A stretch of DNA of 64,000 bases from Opisthorchis felineus (taxonomy: Eukaryota > Platyhelminthes > Trematoda > Opisthorchiida > Opisthorchiidae). A model generated the notes under the pieces. The model searched no databases. It saw only the letters and a program-made list of their open reading frames with translations, and was not told the DNA's origin. Positions 13,233 to 23,717 of the stretch are shown in pieces. The position numbers and the translations under genes were made by a program. The stretch lies in assembly GCA_004794785.1 (NCBI GenBank), contig SJOL01006496.1, forward strand, positions 131,218 through 195,217, given 5' to 3'. Each line of letters opens with the position of its first letter. Positions within the stretch are counted from its first letter, which is position 1.

Positions 13233-13557
13233 CGACCGAGAGAAGCGCGCCAGCAGCCAGGCAGTTGGACCGGCTAATTATTTTCGTCCTTCTTTCCGGT
13301 GTCCAAAACCGCGAAAAGCAACCAGATTTAGTCAATAAACCATCAGTTTCTTGATCAGATGTATGAGACGATTTTGCGGACTTCTCAACACAGTGCACAA
13401 TAAGAACAGGTAGTGAGCACGCAAGGAAGGAGTAAAAGAACATGACAGCCGCCAAACCCAGTTTTACTCCGGTCAAAGGAGCTCTGTCTCCTGTTCCGCG
13501 CAGAAAGTCATGCTCGCTGCCGAATGCCACGCTTGATAAATATAGCACAAGGAGACT
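13233..13557 (-). CDS. ZIP-family (SLC39) metal transporter, upstream coding exon
   Basis: Seen: the exon ends at donor GTCG|GTAAGT (exon end 13233, phase 1) and begins after a good acceptor, a T-rich tract then CACAG (exon start 13557, phase 0). Its 108 codons encode a short N-terminal segment (SLLVLYLSSVAFGSEHD), helix 1 (VKLGLAAVMFFYSFLACSLPVLIV), a polar loop rich in Ser and Lys, and the start of helix 2 (SNCLAAGALLSV). Joined to 7516-8429, the reading frame continues smoothly as ALLSV-GFLDVF, which completes helix 2 as the family requires. Visible protein: 412 residues. The frame has no ATG before helix 1; the codon at 13548 is GTG. I therefore infer at least one more 5' exon carrying the start codon, not found in the window. 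Confidence 0.88.
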
Positions 13558-14540
13558 CTGTGTGAAAAAAACACGAAACGATTGAACTGGTTCTGTAAAG
13601 CACTTTTCAGTAGATGTTTTTTAGGAGGCCTTTTCAGATAAAAGCATTGTGCGCACAAATGAAGTTATTCTGTCAACGCAGCATTTTATTTAGACAAAAT
13701 ATCTCGACTACTGTCACCACTACTAAGACCTGTGTGTCGTTAACGGGGAAGGAGCTGCAAAACGGAGAAGGTTTTTATCATGTCACTTGTTTTAAGTGGT
13801 TCCTATCTTTTGCAATTCTCTAAGATTTTACCCACTCAATATCTATCATCTTTTCACGTTGAAGCAACAGATTTAGGCCAGCTTGTGAGGAGGTTTAGGA
13901 CCGAAATAGAACTTTTAAGTTCGCTATACCACAAGAATTAAGATTGAGTACTACAAGGAGAGCTGTGCGTCGGTCGTACCTTAGGTAGACTTCTGGGCTT
14001 GCAAGTAAGGAGGAAATTTAGACTGATTTAATTAGAAGCCAAAATGTTCTTTTAAAACAAAAAAACATTTCACGTCAAGGTTATCAAATATCACTAGTTT
14101 CATTCTCAACAGGTTTGAGGGAGAATAAAACTGCCAGCCGACGAGGTCGTATTTGAACATCGCCGTTCAGCCATTGGTGATCCATTGGCAGTTTTTTTGC
14201 TTTAAAACTGCCAATGTATTGAGCAATTAAGCATGGAATCTTTGAAACCCTTTATCATTTTAAAACTCCGCTACTCCTAATCCAATATCTTGCTCCGATG
14301 GAAGGAAATCCCAGTGCACGGACTACCCTCAGAAGTCAGAAAACACCAAGACAAATTATGTAAATCTGTTTTATCTGACATTCTCAAACACCTTGGCCAA
14401 AAGATAGGGGGCGACAGTCACACAAAAAGTTATGGGTTCGAATATTCCTTGAGATTCTGTGAGTGTGAGGAGATTTTGAAATTTCAACAACGACTTCGTC
14501 CTTAAGTTAAGCCAATCTGTGATATACAGCTGCTTCGTCG
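13558..14540. other. Upstream flank of the ZIP exon, unassigned
   Basis: If the ZIP gene has a further 5' exon, this is its first intron and the promoter lies further right. Two AT-rich stretches are seen. There is also a near-inverted pair at 14187-14215 (CCATTGGCAGTTTTTTTGC, then AAAACTGCCAATG) that could form a short hairpin. No domain was recognised in the open frames here. Confidence 0.4.
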
Positions 14541-14660
14541 TTATCGGGAATCATTAGCTGTGCGTAATTCATGAATCCCTAGAGGGATCCGTATCCACAA
14601 CCTCTTGGCTGGTAGTTGAAAACTAAAATATTTGGCCACGAGAAGCTGATCAGTGGTCTG
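14541..14660 (-). mobile_element. tRNA-Ser-like SINE fragment, minus strand
   Basis: Plus-strand text such as AACCTCTTGGCTGGTAGTTG followed by AAAACTAAAATATTTGGCCACGAG (in pieces) is the reverse complement of the tRNA-like head of the SINE seen at 16318-16500: a GTGGCCGAACGGTT box A region and an anticodon-arm region. The copy is diverged and box B is damaged. No target-site duplication was recognised. Confidence 0.5.
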
Positions 14661-14924
14661 TTGAACCCACACTTACACAGGATTTAGTGCAATCATCTTT
14701 CAGTCACGAGATTTACAGCATTTGGCTGCATGCTGTCGCCGAGTGATAACTCAGACGGAAGTTTCTCACAACTTGTGAATTACTCCTCTTCTGAGCCGTA
14801 TACAGTTGAACGTGTGAATTAACCACATTGTTGATCAGCCACTCGTGGCTGAACTGTCTAGTGTCCAGCCATCAGCCAGATGTTCGTGATTTTTGAACAG
14901 CAGTTGTGCACAACTGATGATTTC

Positions 14925-15010
14925 AAATGAAGGTAGAACAGACGTGCAGTGCTTTTCAGTTATTCGAGACCGATTTTTTCACTTACAAGGAGAAATTTGT
15001 GGGATGTTTA
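14925..15010 (+). mobile_element. tRNA-Ser-like SINE, 3' body only
   Basis: The text GTAGAACAGACGTGCAGTGC, then TTTTCAGTTATTCGAGACCG, then CACTTACAAGGAGAAATTT is a diverged copy of the SINE body at 16420-16500 (GGAACATCTGTTTAGTGTTT, then CTTACAGGACAAAATCTCC). The tRNA-like head is missing, as in a 5'-truncated insertion. Confidence 0.4.
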
Positions 15011-15426
15011 CTATTGATGTCCTCAAGTAAGGACAAACCTGCTATTGACTTGCGTTTGTCGTGACTCTTCCCAAACCTTCTTCAGAAAAAAGTTTACTTT
15101 AAGTCTATTTAATTATTGCATTAAAGACGGCTCAAGTCACGGTTTCCTTTATCGCTAGTTTACTTCCTTGTGAGAAATTGCATACCATATATTTTCTGAC
15201 AAAATTAGCGTTTTTGCGACTTGAAACCAATCTGGGTGCGTGCAAGTGATTTTGGAGGCTCCTACAGGCGACAGAGTATAATGTTCGAACTAGCAAACTG
15301 GGTCTATTATGCGAAGTGATATAAAGACCGTGAGATTCAGCACAAGCCAAATAAATCAGGGGTAGAATGGATTTGGAACACAGGCTGGGAGTAGTTTTGT
15401 AGTATGCAAGCCCCAAGTTCCCATGA

Positions 15427-15575
15427 TGCTAAAAAGCCGAAAAGTACTGTGTAGCTGTTTTATCCTTGGTAGGAATCGTCAGCAGTGTGACATCACGAAA
15501 TTCTGGAGGATTCAAACCTGCTGCCTTCCGGTTAGCAGCTGAACACCATACCATTCGAAGACCAATAACTAAACG
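15427..15575 (-). mobile_element. tRNA-Ser-like SINE, minus strand
   Basis: Reading the minus strand gives the diverged tRNA head (CGGAAGGCAGCAGGTTTGAA around box B), then a spacer with CACACTGCTGACGATTCC, then the body ACAGCTACACAGTACTTTTC and GGCTTTT. The order matches the copies at 16318 and 46205. Box B is still close to the GGTTCGA consensus. There is no coding content. Confidence 0.6.
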
Positions 15576-16317
15576 GTGGAGTTATTAACTCGCATTTAAA
15601 TAGGAAGAAACGCGCTCATCCTTCCTTCCATTACGTTATTCATCTCATATGATCATGTGTCGACTGGAACCTCCGCAGACGACTTGGCTGTCGTGAATTG
15701 TGAGATCTTCCTTTCCAAGCAGATTAATTCCGGCTTGTCGGTGCATAAAGAGATACTGAAGTTTTAACTGAGGCTTTTCCGTATAAGTAAGATCATTGTG
15801 TTCGAGAAGCCGAGAAGCATCATACAGCTTTCTCACCATTGTCGGACATAATTGGCTCTGGATACATATCTCAAGAATATCCAGAGCGATTCGAACATGC
15901 GATCATTTCGACGCTCTGCCAAAGAAAGTTTAACTTCCAGTAAGTTCGGTTTTGCACATCTATCAGATTCATTCTTCGTCTATTGGATGATAAACGCCCA
16001 ACCTAGGCACCCAAAATGTTCGAGCACTGACAGCTTGTCGCTTCAGCTTGTTTAGTCTAAACATGCATTTTAACAGTAGCCTATTCCTATTCAGAAGTAG
16101 GTTTCGGGAAAGTATCCTAAGTTCCCAACTAACAGGCAACCAAGTTCTCCTTACATGCTTGCTTCCCCACGTGCGCCTGGAAATGGACTTGATGGGAAAA
16201 CATCAGATAGGCCTTAATATTTCATATATTCAAAGCATAAATAAGTGTACTAATCCGTACACAGAAAAAGATGTTTCAATGGAGAATTCTTCCTGTAAAT
16301 GAAGAATCACGAAACGG

Positions 16318-16505
16318 TTCGTGGCCGAACGGTTATATGTTCAAACTACTACCCGGAAGGTCGCGGGTTCCAGAGTCCCTGGATTTCCGTGAGACACGCA
16401 CTGCTGATGATTCCCAGTAGGAATGGAACATCTGTTTAGTGTTTACTGGCTCTTCAGCATAGACTGTTTTCACTTACAGGACAAAATCTCCACCAAATTA
16501 CTCTC
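16318..16505 (+). mobile_element. tRNA-Ser-like SINE, plus strand
   Basis: This is a fairly complete copy. Box A lies in CGTGGCCGAACGGTTA and box B in CGGGTTCCAGAGTCC, with spacing like that of a class II (Ser/Leu) tRNA gene. The tRNA-unrelated body follows: GACACGCACTGCTGATGATT, GGAACATCTG and CTTACAGGAC. Known: tRNA-derived SINEs use these internal boxes as an RNA polymerase III promoter and are copied by the enzyme of a partner LINE. The acceptor stem is not intact, so I do not call it a tRNA gene. Confidence 0.65.
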
Positions 16506-19429
16506 AAAACTGCTCACACTAGCGACAAAATGAGGGGCATTGTGGTGGCTCAGAGTTTGATAACTGATGGAGATCGGGACGTCTCTAAATCATTTTCCCT
16601 ATTCAGGCTAGATCTCCCAAATACTTTGTGATGTGAGCACAATTATGAACCTCAGTGGGAGTTTCACAATAGAACCACTACGGAGATGTTTTTGTTCTCA
16701 GGACTATTCTGTTAACTACCTCCCACATATATTCTGCTAGATGTTATATATCAACAATGAACTTACTTGTATGAACTTGGGGCTCCTAAGCATTGTCAGT
16801 GTGTAAGCCGTTAATTGACAAACAACGCTTTAAAAGCTTTAGTGTTTGGTGCGGTCGGAAGCTATTCCCCTCTGATTGGTCCGAAAATGTTCCAATCATC
16901 AGTGTGCTTGCGTCTGCGCGATATTACTCCGGCCGAGGTGGACTTTGCGCATCTGGACCTGAGTCCAAGGAAATTCATACTGGTAATCTATTACATTTCT
17001 CATTGCGTTTGTAGTCGAAGTCCATAGACCGGTTGCGCGAGCATCACCCACCCGGATGTTGATAAGCGTGTTGAGTACGACTTGGAAACATTTGGGTTCA
17101 TCGGACATTTTGCCGTACTGGTAATGCCTGATCATGAATTAGGGGCTGATCATGATTGATGATTACAGAGCACATAACCTAGATCAACATATCAACATTT
17201 CATGAGCTTACTTTTGTCACGGTTTACATAGTCGGTTTTCTTATCCGTCACCACACTTCCCATCTTTGAACCTCTGAAAGAAACTCACTATGTCTTCTGG
17301 AGAGAGACAGTTTTTCCTTCATGAATCCAGTATCCGATAAGGTAGCTAGCTTCAACGTACAGTGAATATTGTATGCAGAGGTTAACGATTTCAATGACCA
17401 ATTCCAGTTGTTTGATATGTAAAAAGTTCACAACCATATCCAGAATTAATGACTGACAGTAAACTTGATAGGTGGAACAGACAACTCTTACACTATGTAG
17501 TTAGCCTGCCTGGCAGATACCTGATGCGAAATTGAGATTTATATATTTCAACCGGATCATTGTTTCATGGTAAAGCATTTCTTGAAAAGAATTCATGAGG
17601 AGACCAACGCTGACATCATAATGTAATAGAGAATAGACCGATAAAAAGATAACCAAAACAGTTTTTGGGATGTCTTCAACCCTTATTCGATTGGATCACA
17701 TAGTGCGTTTAGCTGTATTAGGGGTGGGAGATAGCTTATCGCGCACAGCTGCATGACGCTATTCATATCGTCATCCGTCTACATATCACGTAAAAATATC
17801 CGCAAGTGTTGTCTTCCAACAACCATGTGATGATGTATCATACTACGTGACCTGTGATATAGCATTTAGCTGAGTTTTTTTACTTAAATAACAAAGCTTG
17901 CAATCACCGAAAGTTTCGTTCGCATCTGAGATGTAAGAAGGGGTGTGGACTGACGAGAAGGAGAGGTCGTGGCAGAGAGACCGTCACAAATAAATCCAGA
18001 AGCTCCAATGCATTGGCAATCTGCACTATCTGTGACGAAACGTCTTCATAGCAATCACTGATCTTGACGAAAAATCAAACGCCCAACACTAAAGCTGGTG
18101 GACACGTCGATAACACCCTTCACCGATATGCAGGCTAGTAGATATTGAGAGTAGTACGGTGGGTTGGCCCACGCTGTACCTAAGAGACAAGCCATACATA
18201 GATAGCATAAGGTGGACATAACTTTGCCCTTTATAAATTAACGACGTTGTAAGAGGTATTCTTAAACACGTAACCCGCCTAATACTTCAAGTTGGGCAAG
18301 CCACGTAAACCACTGATCATATGCCTGGCTTCTGAGCATCAAAGTGGGTGCCATTTTGGAATAACCTATTCGCTCGTTATGTTAAATGGATCGCTGTATT
18401 GTTTAAAACGTTGTCACTACGCGGCTTATTAAAGCTTCATGTGAGCTGCCACTTCAGATCCATAGATAGAGGGTATCGCCAGATCGGTCACTGGAGAAAG
18501 AGAGAAAGACCAACTAAGAAGTAATTTGTTCTCATATGAAATGTTTTGACTCGAAGAGGAGCTCCAAAATTTAAGTGTTGTGCCTCCAGCTCTTAGGCAG
18601 TCCTGTATATATTTTCAGTGATCTTCACAACCCAGGACGACTACTGTACTCTTTTGGCGAGGTAGGTTATCAGATCATTCATTTTCAAAGTATCCATTCC
18701 ACACATGCTCTATGCTGTTTCAGTCCTGCTCTGAGAGACTTGCAGCTGGATTATTTTCATTCCCGTCGATAAATATAATGCCTTCCTGTCCTCCATTATC
18801 GAAGACATCCTACTTTTCTCAAGAGTCTAAAATATTTACCATGCCACATAGTACACCCTCTATCACTCAGATAAGGTTCATTTGAAGCGTGACTGCTCAG
18901 TGCATCAAACACCGGAGTGGTGTGATCTTGTCACTTACTTCACGGCCTTTGGAATCGCTATTCTGAATGCCTGTTCCGGCCCATCGTTTTTTTCGCTTTG
19001 CAGTTTGCTCTACTTACCTGGAGGATGTACCGAAGACTTCTGAAGTTGGCCGGATTAAACTGATTGAAATATCACAACCGATTGAGCCCTATGACTTTCA
19101 AATTCACCTAAAAGAAACAGTGCTTGGCACTCTGCAGCCCGTCAGGTACAGACCGAGTGGGTCAGTAAATATGCATACTGATTGGTGTTTTTTTCCTGCC
19201 CCCGCCACTTAACATCCGCAGTCTGGACTGCAAGAATAATTCATTCCGCGAAACGCAATCATTTTCAATCTAATCTGGCTGTAACCGGAGACCCAAATGA
19301 ATCCCAGCTGAATAATTATTTTATGGTAATCTTGGACAAAAACAACCATGTGAGTAGTGCGTCCGGTTTAGACAATTTACCGCGATATCTCGAATAGCGT
19401 GCCGATTTCAAAATGAGACTGTTCCTCTG
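16506..19429. other. Unassigned intergenic stretch
   Basis: Nothing recognisable was found in 2.9 kb. The overlapping open frames around 16793-17135 (both strands, 66-78 codons) show no family motif, and their mutual overlap argues that at most one could be real. No repeat shared with other parts of the window was noticed apart from its borders. Confidence 0.4.
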
Positions 19430-19690
19430 CAGTGCTTTAGTTGAGGAATATCATGAACGAGGGATTCAGCTGGGGTTCAGCTGAGTCCCGCAAATTACTT
19501 TGCAAATTATTCTCTCACGCTAATTGTGTACGCAAAGGGTTTGAGCAGAACATAAGGTTAAGAAAACCCGACAAATGCGCCTAACTGATGAGCTCTAAAT
19601 AGAAAAGTATTCGGCGTGGAAAATCGTGCGATTTCCCACAACCTTTGAGCAGAACACTCCGTTTAGAAAAACTAGTTTCGCTTACTTCGT
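19430..19690 (+). repeat. Hammerhead-core-bearing dispersed repeat, copy 2
   Basis: The order on the plus strand is: AATATCATGAACGAGGGATT and CAGCTGGGGTTCAGCTGAGTC (19446-19490), an AT-rich part with CGCTAATTGTGTACGC, then GAGCAGAACATAAGG (19548-19562), AAAACCCGACAAATGCGCC and the core CTGATGA at 19585-19591. The 5' blocks match 10048-10080 and the later blocks match the minus-strand copy at 9775-9920. After the core the GAAA and stem-III parts are eroded. A second GAGCAGAACACT occurs at 19647-19658, hinting at a further partial unit. Confidence 0.55.
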
Positions 19691-21645
19691 CTTCAGTCAC
19701 ACAGTTCAGTGTTCTCCTCATCCAGAGATGAATTCGCCCTTGATTTCCAAACTGAGTTTCGCTGATCCTTTTATAAATGTACTGTATGCCCCACAGCTTT
19801 CCGTCCTGGACTCCTAAATCCCAGATTTCTTTATTTTCGGGCATAAATTTACTCGCAGTGTAGTACATATTTTTACTGTGTTTATCAAAATCTTGCTGAG
19901 AGCCGACCGGGGTCAGAGACTTTGATCAAAGGGCATTACAGAAGTTTAACTTTTGAAAAACTTCATCCCCCTCTTCCCACAGATAGCACAGGCTGAGAAT
20001 TGGTTCTGTTCTACTACTATCTTCTTTGTATGACATTCAAGCTGGTTCTTATCCAGGATGACCACTTAAACTTGACTTCTGTTTCAAACATCCATCTGAT
20101 CACGCGGTAAGCTGGTGCGTACCCCTTAGCTGAGGTTTCCTGCGCTGAGAAAGTAGATGACAAATTAACTTCAATTTTTTCACCCTCATTTGTAACTGTT
20201 AAAGCTTGATACCAGCATATAGGTTACTTCCAAAAATGGAGATGCACTCAAGGCTTGCAGAGAAGGTAGACCGCCTTAGAGTTATTCTGCGTGCGGCAGT
20301 GATGCCATCTGGTTTGTGGACTTGTTGTACCCAACCAGGAAGTTTAAAGGACCACGTTGGTCCCAATGAAAACTCGGATTGTATATGATGAGTTCCGGGA
20401 TTACGTTACTACTGATCTTGATTTTGACAAATATGCCATTACATGGCCACACTTGGGTTTACCTGATGCTGTTGTACTGGATGAGTGTCAGACATTTTGT
20501 AAACCCTGTTGACCATGTGCTAACATTTCGCAGGGTTCTGACATCCGATTTGTCATTTCGATGATTTTTTCGTCGTGTTTTCACTCCGCGTACACCAATG
20601 TTCGTGTCTTGCATAAGAATGAACCATATTTCAGTTTGTCCTTTTTGGATGTAATTGTAAGTTTGCGGGTCCATGGTTTGTGACGAAGCTCCATTCTTTT
20701 GAGTTCTACTTGGTGTTCTTGATATGTGCTGTTTTGCGCTGGCCTACTTCCTCCCATACCACCGCGAACCACGTGCACCGAAGCTCGTTCCTTCTAATGT
20801 TGTCTCAATCCGTTCACTTAGACAACTCGTATTGGTCCATCCAGTCAAATGGAGTGTATAGAGCAATTTGTAAAATCAAACTGTTGCCTTCTTTCCTTAG
20901 CACGGAATTTTGAGACCCAATGCCGTTTCTACCGTCTCTAATTCACATCAATTTGCACTTTTCAAGGGACAAGCCCCAATAGAACTTGATAGTTTTCGTC
21001 CCTTTTGCTGTTTTTTATAGTGCTCTTGATCATTTTCACAGAACTCTTTGACCACGTTGATCTTTTCTCTCTACAACTCACCTTCCTTCAGAGAAACAAC
21101 CTGAAAGACAATGCAGGACCACTCATTTAAGATGCTCTATTCTTCAAAGAGGAAAAGGAACCATGGGTTTTCATATTTAAGCTTTTGAATGTTGGCTGTT
21201 ATTCCAGTTCAGCATTAATTTAATTCGATTCGAATTCTAATCATATGTTAATGATTTAACAATTTAATTGCTTGTCGTCTTTCTGATTGGTTCCCATATA
21301 TCCAGTTTAAGCCTCACGGAGGTTGTTACTCCATGAACCACAGTATCTAATTACCTGGCGGACGTTTTCAAGGTATTTGCCTTCTAACAATTAATTCAGA
21401 CGTTGACAGAAAATATGCAACTACGGTATGAACGTAAATATGCGTCAATATTTGTTATATATTGATGTGGACATTTTATGTCAAACAAAGCTGAAAGAGG
21501 GAATGACCTCGAACCATAAGTTGAAGCGAGTGTGAGAGACCTGAACTGCGAATTGTCCCATGAAATCGAGGGTTCGGTACACCCCACCATGAAAAAAGTA
21601 CCCACCCTAATCAGGCTGAAATGTAGCTAGCAGTATCCTCATTCT
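19691..21645. other. Unassigned intergenic stretch
   Basis: There is no recognised gene or repeat. Open frames such as 20680-20913 and 20459-20674 overlap each other on opposite strands and carry no known motif. The part 20900-21330 is AT-rich. Confidence 0.4.
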
Positions 21646-21649
21646 TACT

Positions 21650-21840
21650 TGGAGCGAGATGGCTCAAATGGTTAGAACGCGAATTTACTGACCGGAATGT
21701 CCGTGCTTCGAACCCGACCTCCGCCTCTCGACTTACCCTGTCTAGGCTTGGGCAACCTGGCATTATCTCAGCCCTCGTGCTTCCTTCGGGTGGTATGGCA
21801 GCTAGGCACCGGAAGGGTGTTACAGCTGAACGATTTTCAT
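21650..21840 (+). mobile_element. tRNA-derived SINE (second family), plus strand
   Basis: Starts GGAGCGAGATGGCTCAAATGG, with box A in TGGCTCAAATGGTTAGAACG and box B in CTTCGAACCCGACC. The tRNA-unrelated body follows: TAGGCTTGGGCAACCTGGCA, CAGCCCTCGTGCTTCCTTCG and GTGTTACAGCTGAACG. Chance translation of this family gives the recurrent pseudo-peptide [11 protein letters not shown]...[18 protein letters not shown], which should not be annotated as a protein. Other copies are at 41118, 45063, 52073 and 54425. Confidence 0.75.
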
Positions 21841-21924
21841 TCTTACTCAGCTCCGATTGTCTTTGAAAACACTGTCAACGCCAAGGCAGAATGGTTTGAT
21901 ACCACCGCTATTCGCTATCTTTGA

Positions 21925-22045
21925 ATTGAGAGACGGAAACTCGGGGACTGCGTCTGCCTGATGAGCCCCACGAAGGTTGAAACCGGTCGCGAGCTGTCGA
22001 AGAGTTTTCAGCAACCTTTATGGTCCTGTAGGTCTTGAGCAATGC
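21925..22045 (+). repeat. Hammerhead-core-bearing dispersed repeat, copy 3
   Basis: The text GAGACGGAAACTCGGGGACT, then GCGTCTGC, CTGATGA (21958-21964), GCCCCACGAAGG, TT, GAAACCGGTC, GCGAGCTGTCGAAGAGTTTT and CAGCAACC matches the minus-strand copy near 9.8 kb and the block at 9921-9950. This is the best-preserved core in the window. It starts about 90 bp after the SINE at 21650-21840 and sits about 0.5 kb upstream of the PLE reverse-transcriptase relic. Confidence 0.65.
21945..22000 (+). ncRNA. Candidate minimal hammerhead ribozyme
   Basis: Seen: the invariant box CTGATGA (21958-21964) is followed by a short stem II (GCC with GGT, one wobble pair, plus a C-T mismatch next to the core). Then come GAAA (21979-21982), stem III made of ACC/GGT with no loop, and C at 21988, where cleavage would occur before GCGAGC. 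Part of stem I can pair GCG...GC with the upstream GC...TGC. Known: minimal hammerheads with very short stem III occur in PLE-type retroelements and are thought to work as dimers. Inference: a decayed member of this class. The mismatches make activity uncertain. Confidence 0.5.
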
Positions 22046-22479
22046 CAGAAGCCTAACATTGTATGTTTCCGTTTTTGACGATTGTCAGAAATTCTGTGAC
22101 CTTTCCGAGGATCCGACTTCTACGGTCCCCCTAATATTCACTTCACTAATCGCATCCGCTTACAGAGGCCGGAAATTGCAGGTCTAATAACGAAGAATGG
22201 TCACCCAGGACGCTGATATTCGCAAAATATTTGTGAAGTCACGACTAATTTATCAGTCGCACAAAACAGTACATCACATTGTGTATACACTAACAACATC
22301 TGCTTCATGTAAGCCATGGGGTGGTCTGAAGCCGGCAAAGTTCGAGTTCGATGTCAGGGGCTGTGTCGTTTTGTGAGTTAAACTCGCTTAGACGAAAGTT
22401 GTCTGTTAGAAAAGGGGATACACTTCGCAGTTAGCAAAAAAAGTAATAAAAGCGGAGTGTCGAATCGATATTTCAAGAG

Positions 22480-23717
22480 CTTTCTTCAACGGAAGCTGAG
22501 AAGCTACGGGTCAAACATACCCAGGGCAATGCTTTGGAGGGAACCAAAAGGTTGTTATTAGCAGACACAACACTTAAGGAAATGACACAGCTCTCGGTGT
22601 ATGAAATAGTTGAGGGCATAAATGCGTTTGAATCTTCACCATTTTGTTTTTGAAACAGCTGTTTACTCACGAGAGTAAGGTCTTGCAATGGGATCTCAAA
22701 TATCCTCAGTTTTAGCTAATATTTATATGGAGGATGTCAAATAAACGGCCTTAGAGGGATATTATCGTTCGCCGAGAATTTTCTGGTGTTATGTTGACGA
22801 TACATTTGTTGTTATCAAACATGATGAGGTCGACAACTTCCACAAATATCTTGATAGTTTAAATCCTCACATCAAGTTGAGCATGAAAATGGAGTCCACC
22901 TCGGGCACACCACCCTTCCTGCACTGTATGACACACAAAAATGGTGGAAAATCAAAAACTACTATCTACCAGCAACCAATAGATACAGGGCTGTTTTAAA
23001 CTACTCATCAGCACACTCAAAGTCCGTGTACGCCAGAATTGCCTCCTCAATATGTGATCGGGTCAGAGTGCTGTGCACAGGAGAGGTCGACCGAACAGCA
23101 GCTCAAATTGAGATTACCAACAGACTTCGGCGAATAGGATACCCAGCGAGTTTGATTAGGCTGCAGTTAAGGAGAATATTGACTCCAGCGTCAAGAACCA
23201 GTAAGGGATGGATCAGCACAGCAGTCATTTCATATAAAGCAGGAATATCGGAGGTTAATCGAAGACTGCTGAACATAACCAACATTCGAGTAGCGTTCCA
23301 GAAGGGAAAAACGTTACACTGAGTTTTGGTGTAATTAAGGGAACTCTTCTCGGTTGAAAGGACTAGAGACGGTGTGTATAAAATTAAACGCAATGATTGT
23401 ACTAAGGTTTAAATAGGACATGCAGCCATGGAGCTGCACACCGGAATTGGCAAGCATAAGGGAGGATAAACAAACCACCGAGGAATGCGGATGAATACAA
23501 AGCGCTGGTCAAAGACTGAGCGATGACGGTACATGCGTTGGACACAGGACATATAATGGATCTGGAGAATGTAGAAGTTTTAAGACGAGGACTGCAATTC
23601 ACAACACAGCGGCTGATGGCCGAGGCAGTGGAAATCACCAAGCATCACAGCGTGAATAGAATAGAGGGTGTGGAACTGGAGAACTTATGGACAGTGGTCT
23701 TAGGTAAGCGGAGTTGA
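22480..23717 (+). pseudogene. Penelope-like element: RT and GIY-YIG endonuclease, broken
   Basis: Known: PLEs encode a reverse transcriptase followed by a GIY-YIG nuclease. Seen, in order: the RT block ADTTLKEMTQLSVYEIVEG near 22560-22615, MGSQISSVLANIYMED around 22688-22735, the catalytic YVDDTFVV (two aspartates kept) around 22787-22810, FHKYLDSLNPHIKLSM, and SVYARIASSICDRVRVLC from 23020. Next come ISEVNRRLLNITNIRVAFQK, then the GIY-YIG start GVYKIKRNDCTKV near 23370-23410, and the C-terminal VEVLRRGLQFTTQRLMAEAV with EITKHHSVNRIEGVELENLW up to 23717. Stops and frameshifts break the frame at least near 22742, 23000, 23330, 23411 and 23520, so it cannot make the full protein. The hammerhead-like repeat upstream may be its terminal repeat. 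Confidence 0.85.

Noticed and set aside
16318..16390. A functional tRNA-Ser gene
   Set aside because: Boxes A and B are present but the acceptor stem does not pair and a SINE body follows, repeated elsewhere.
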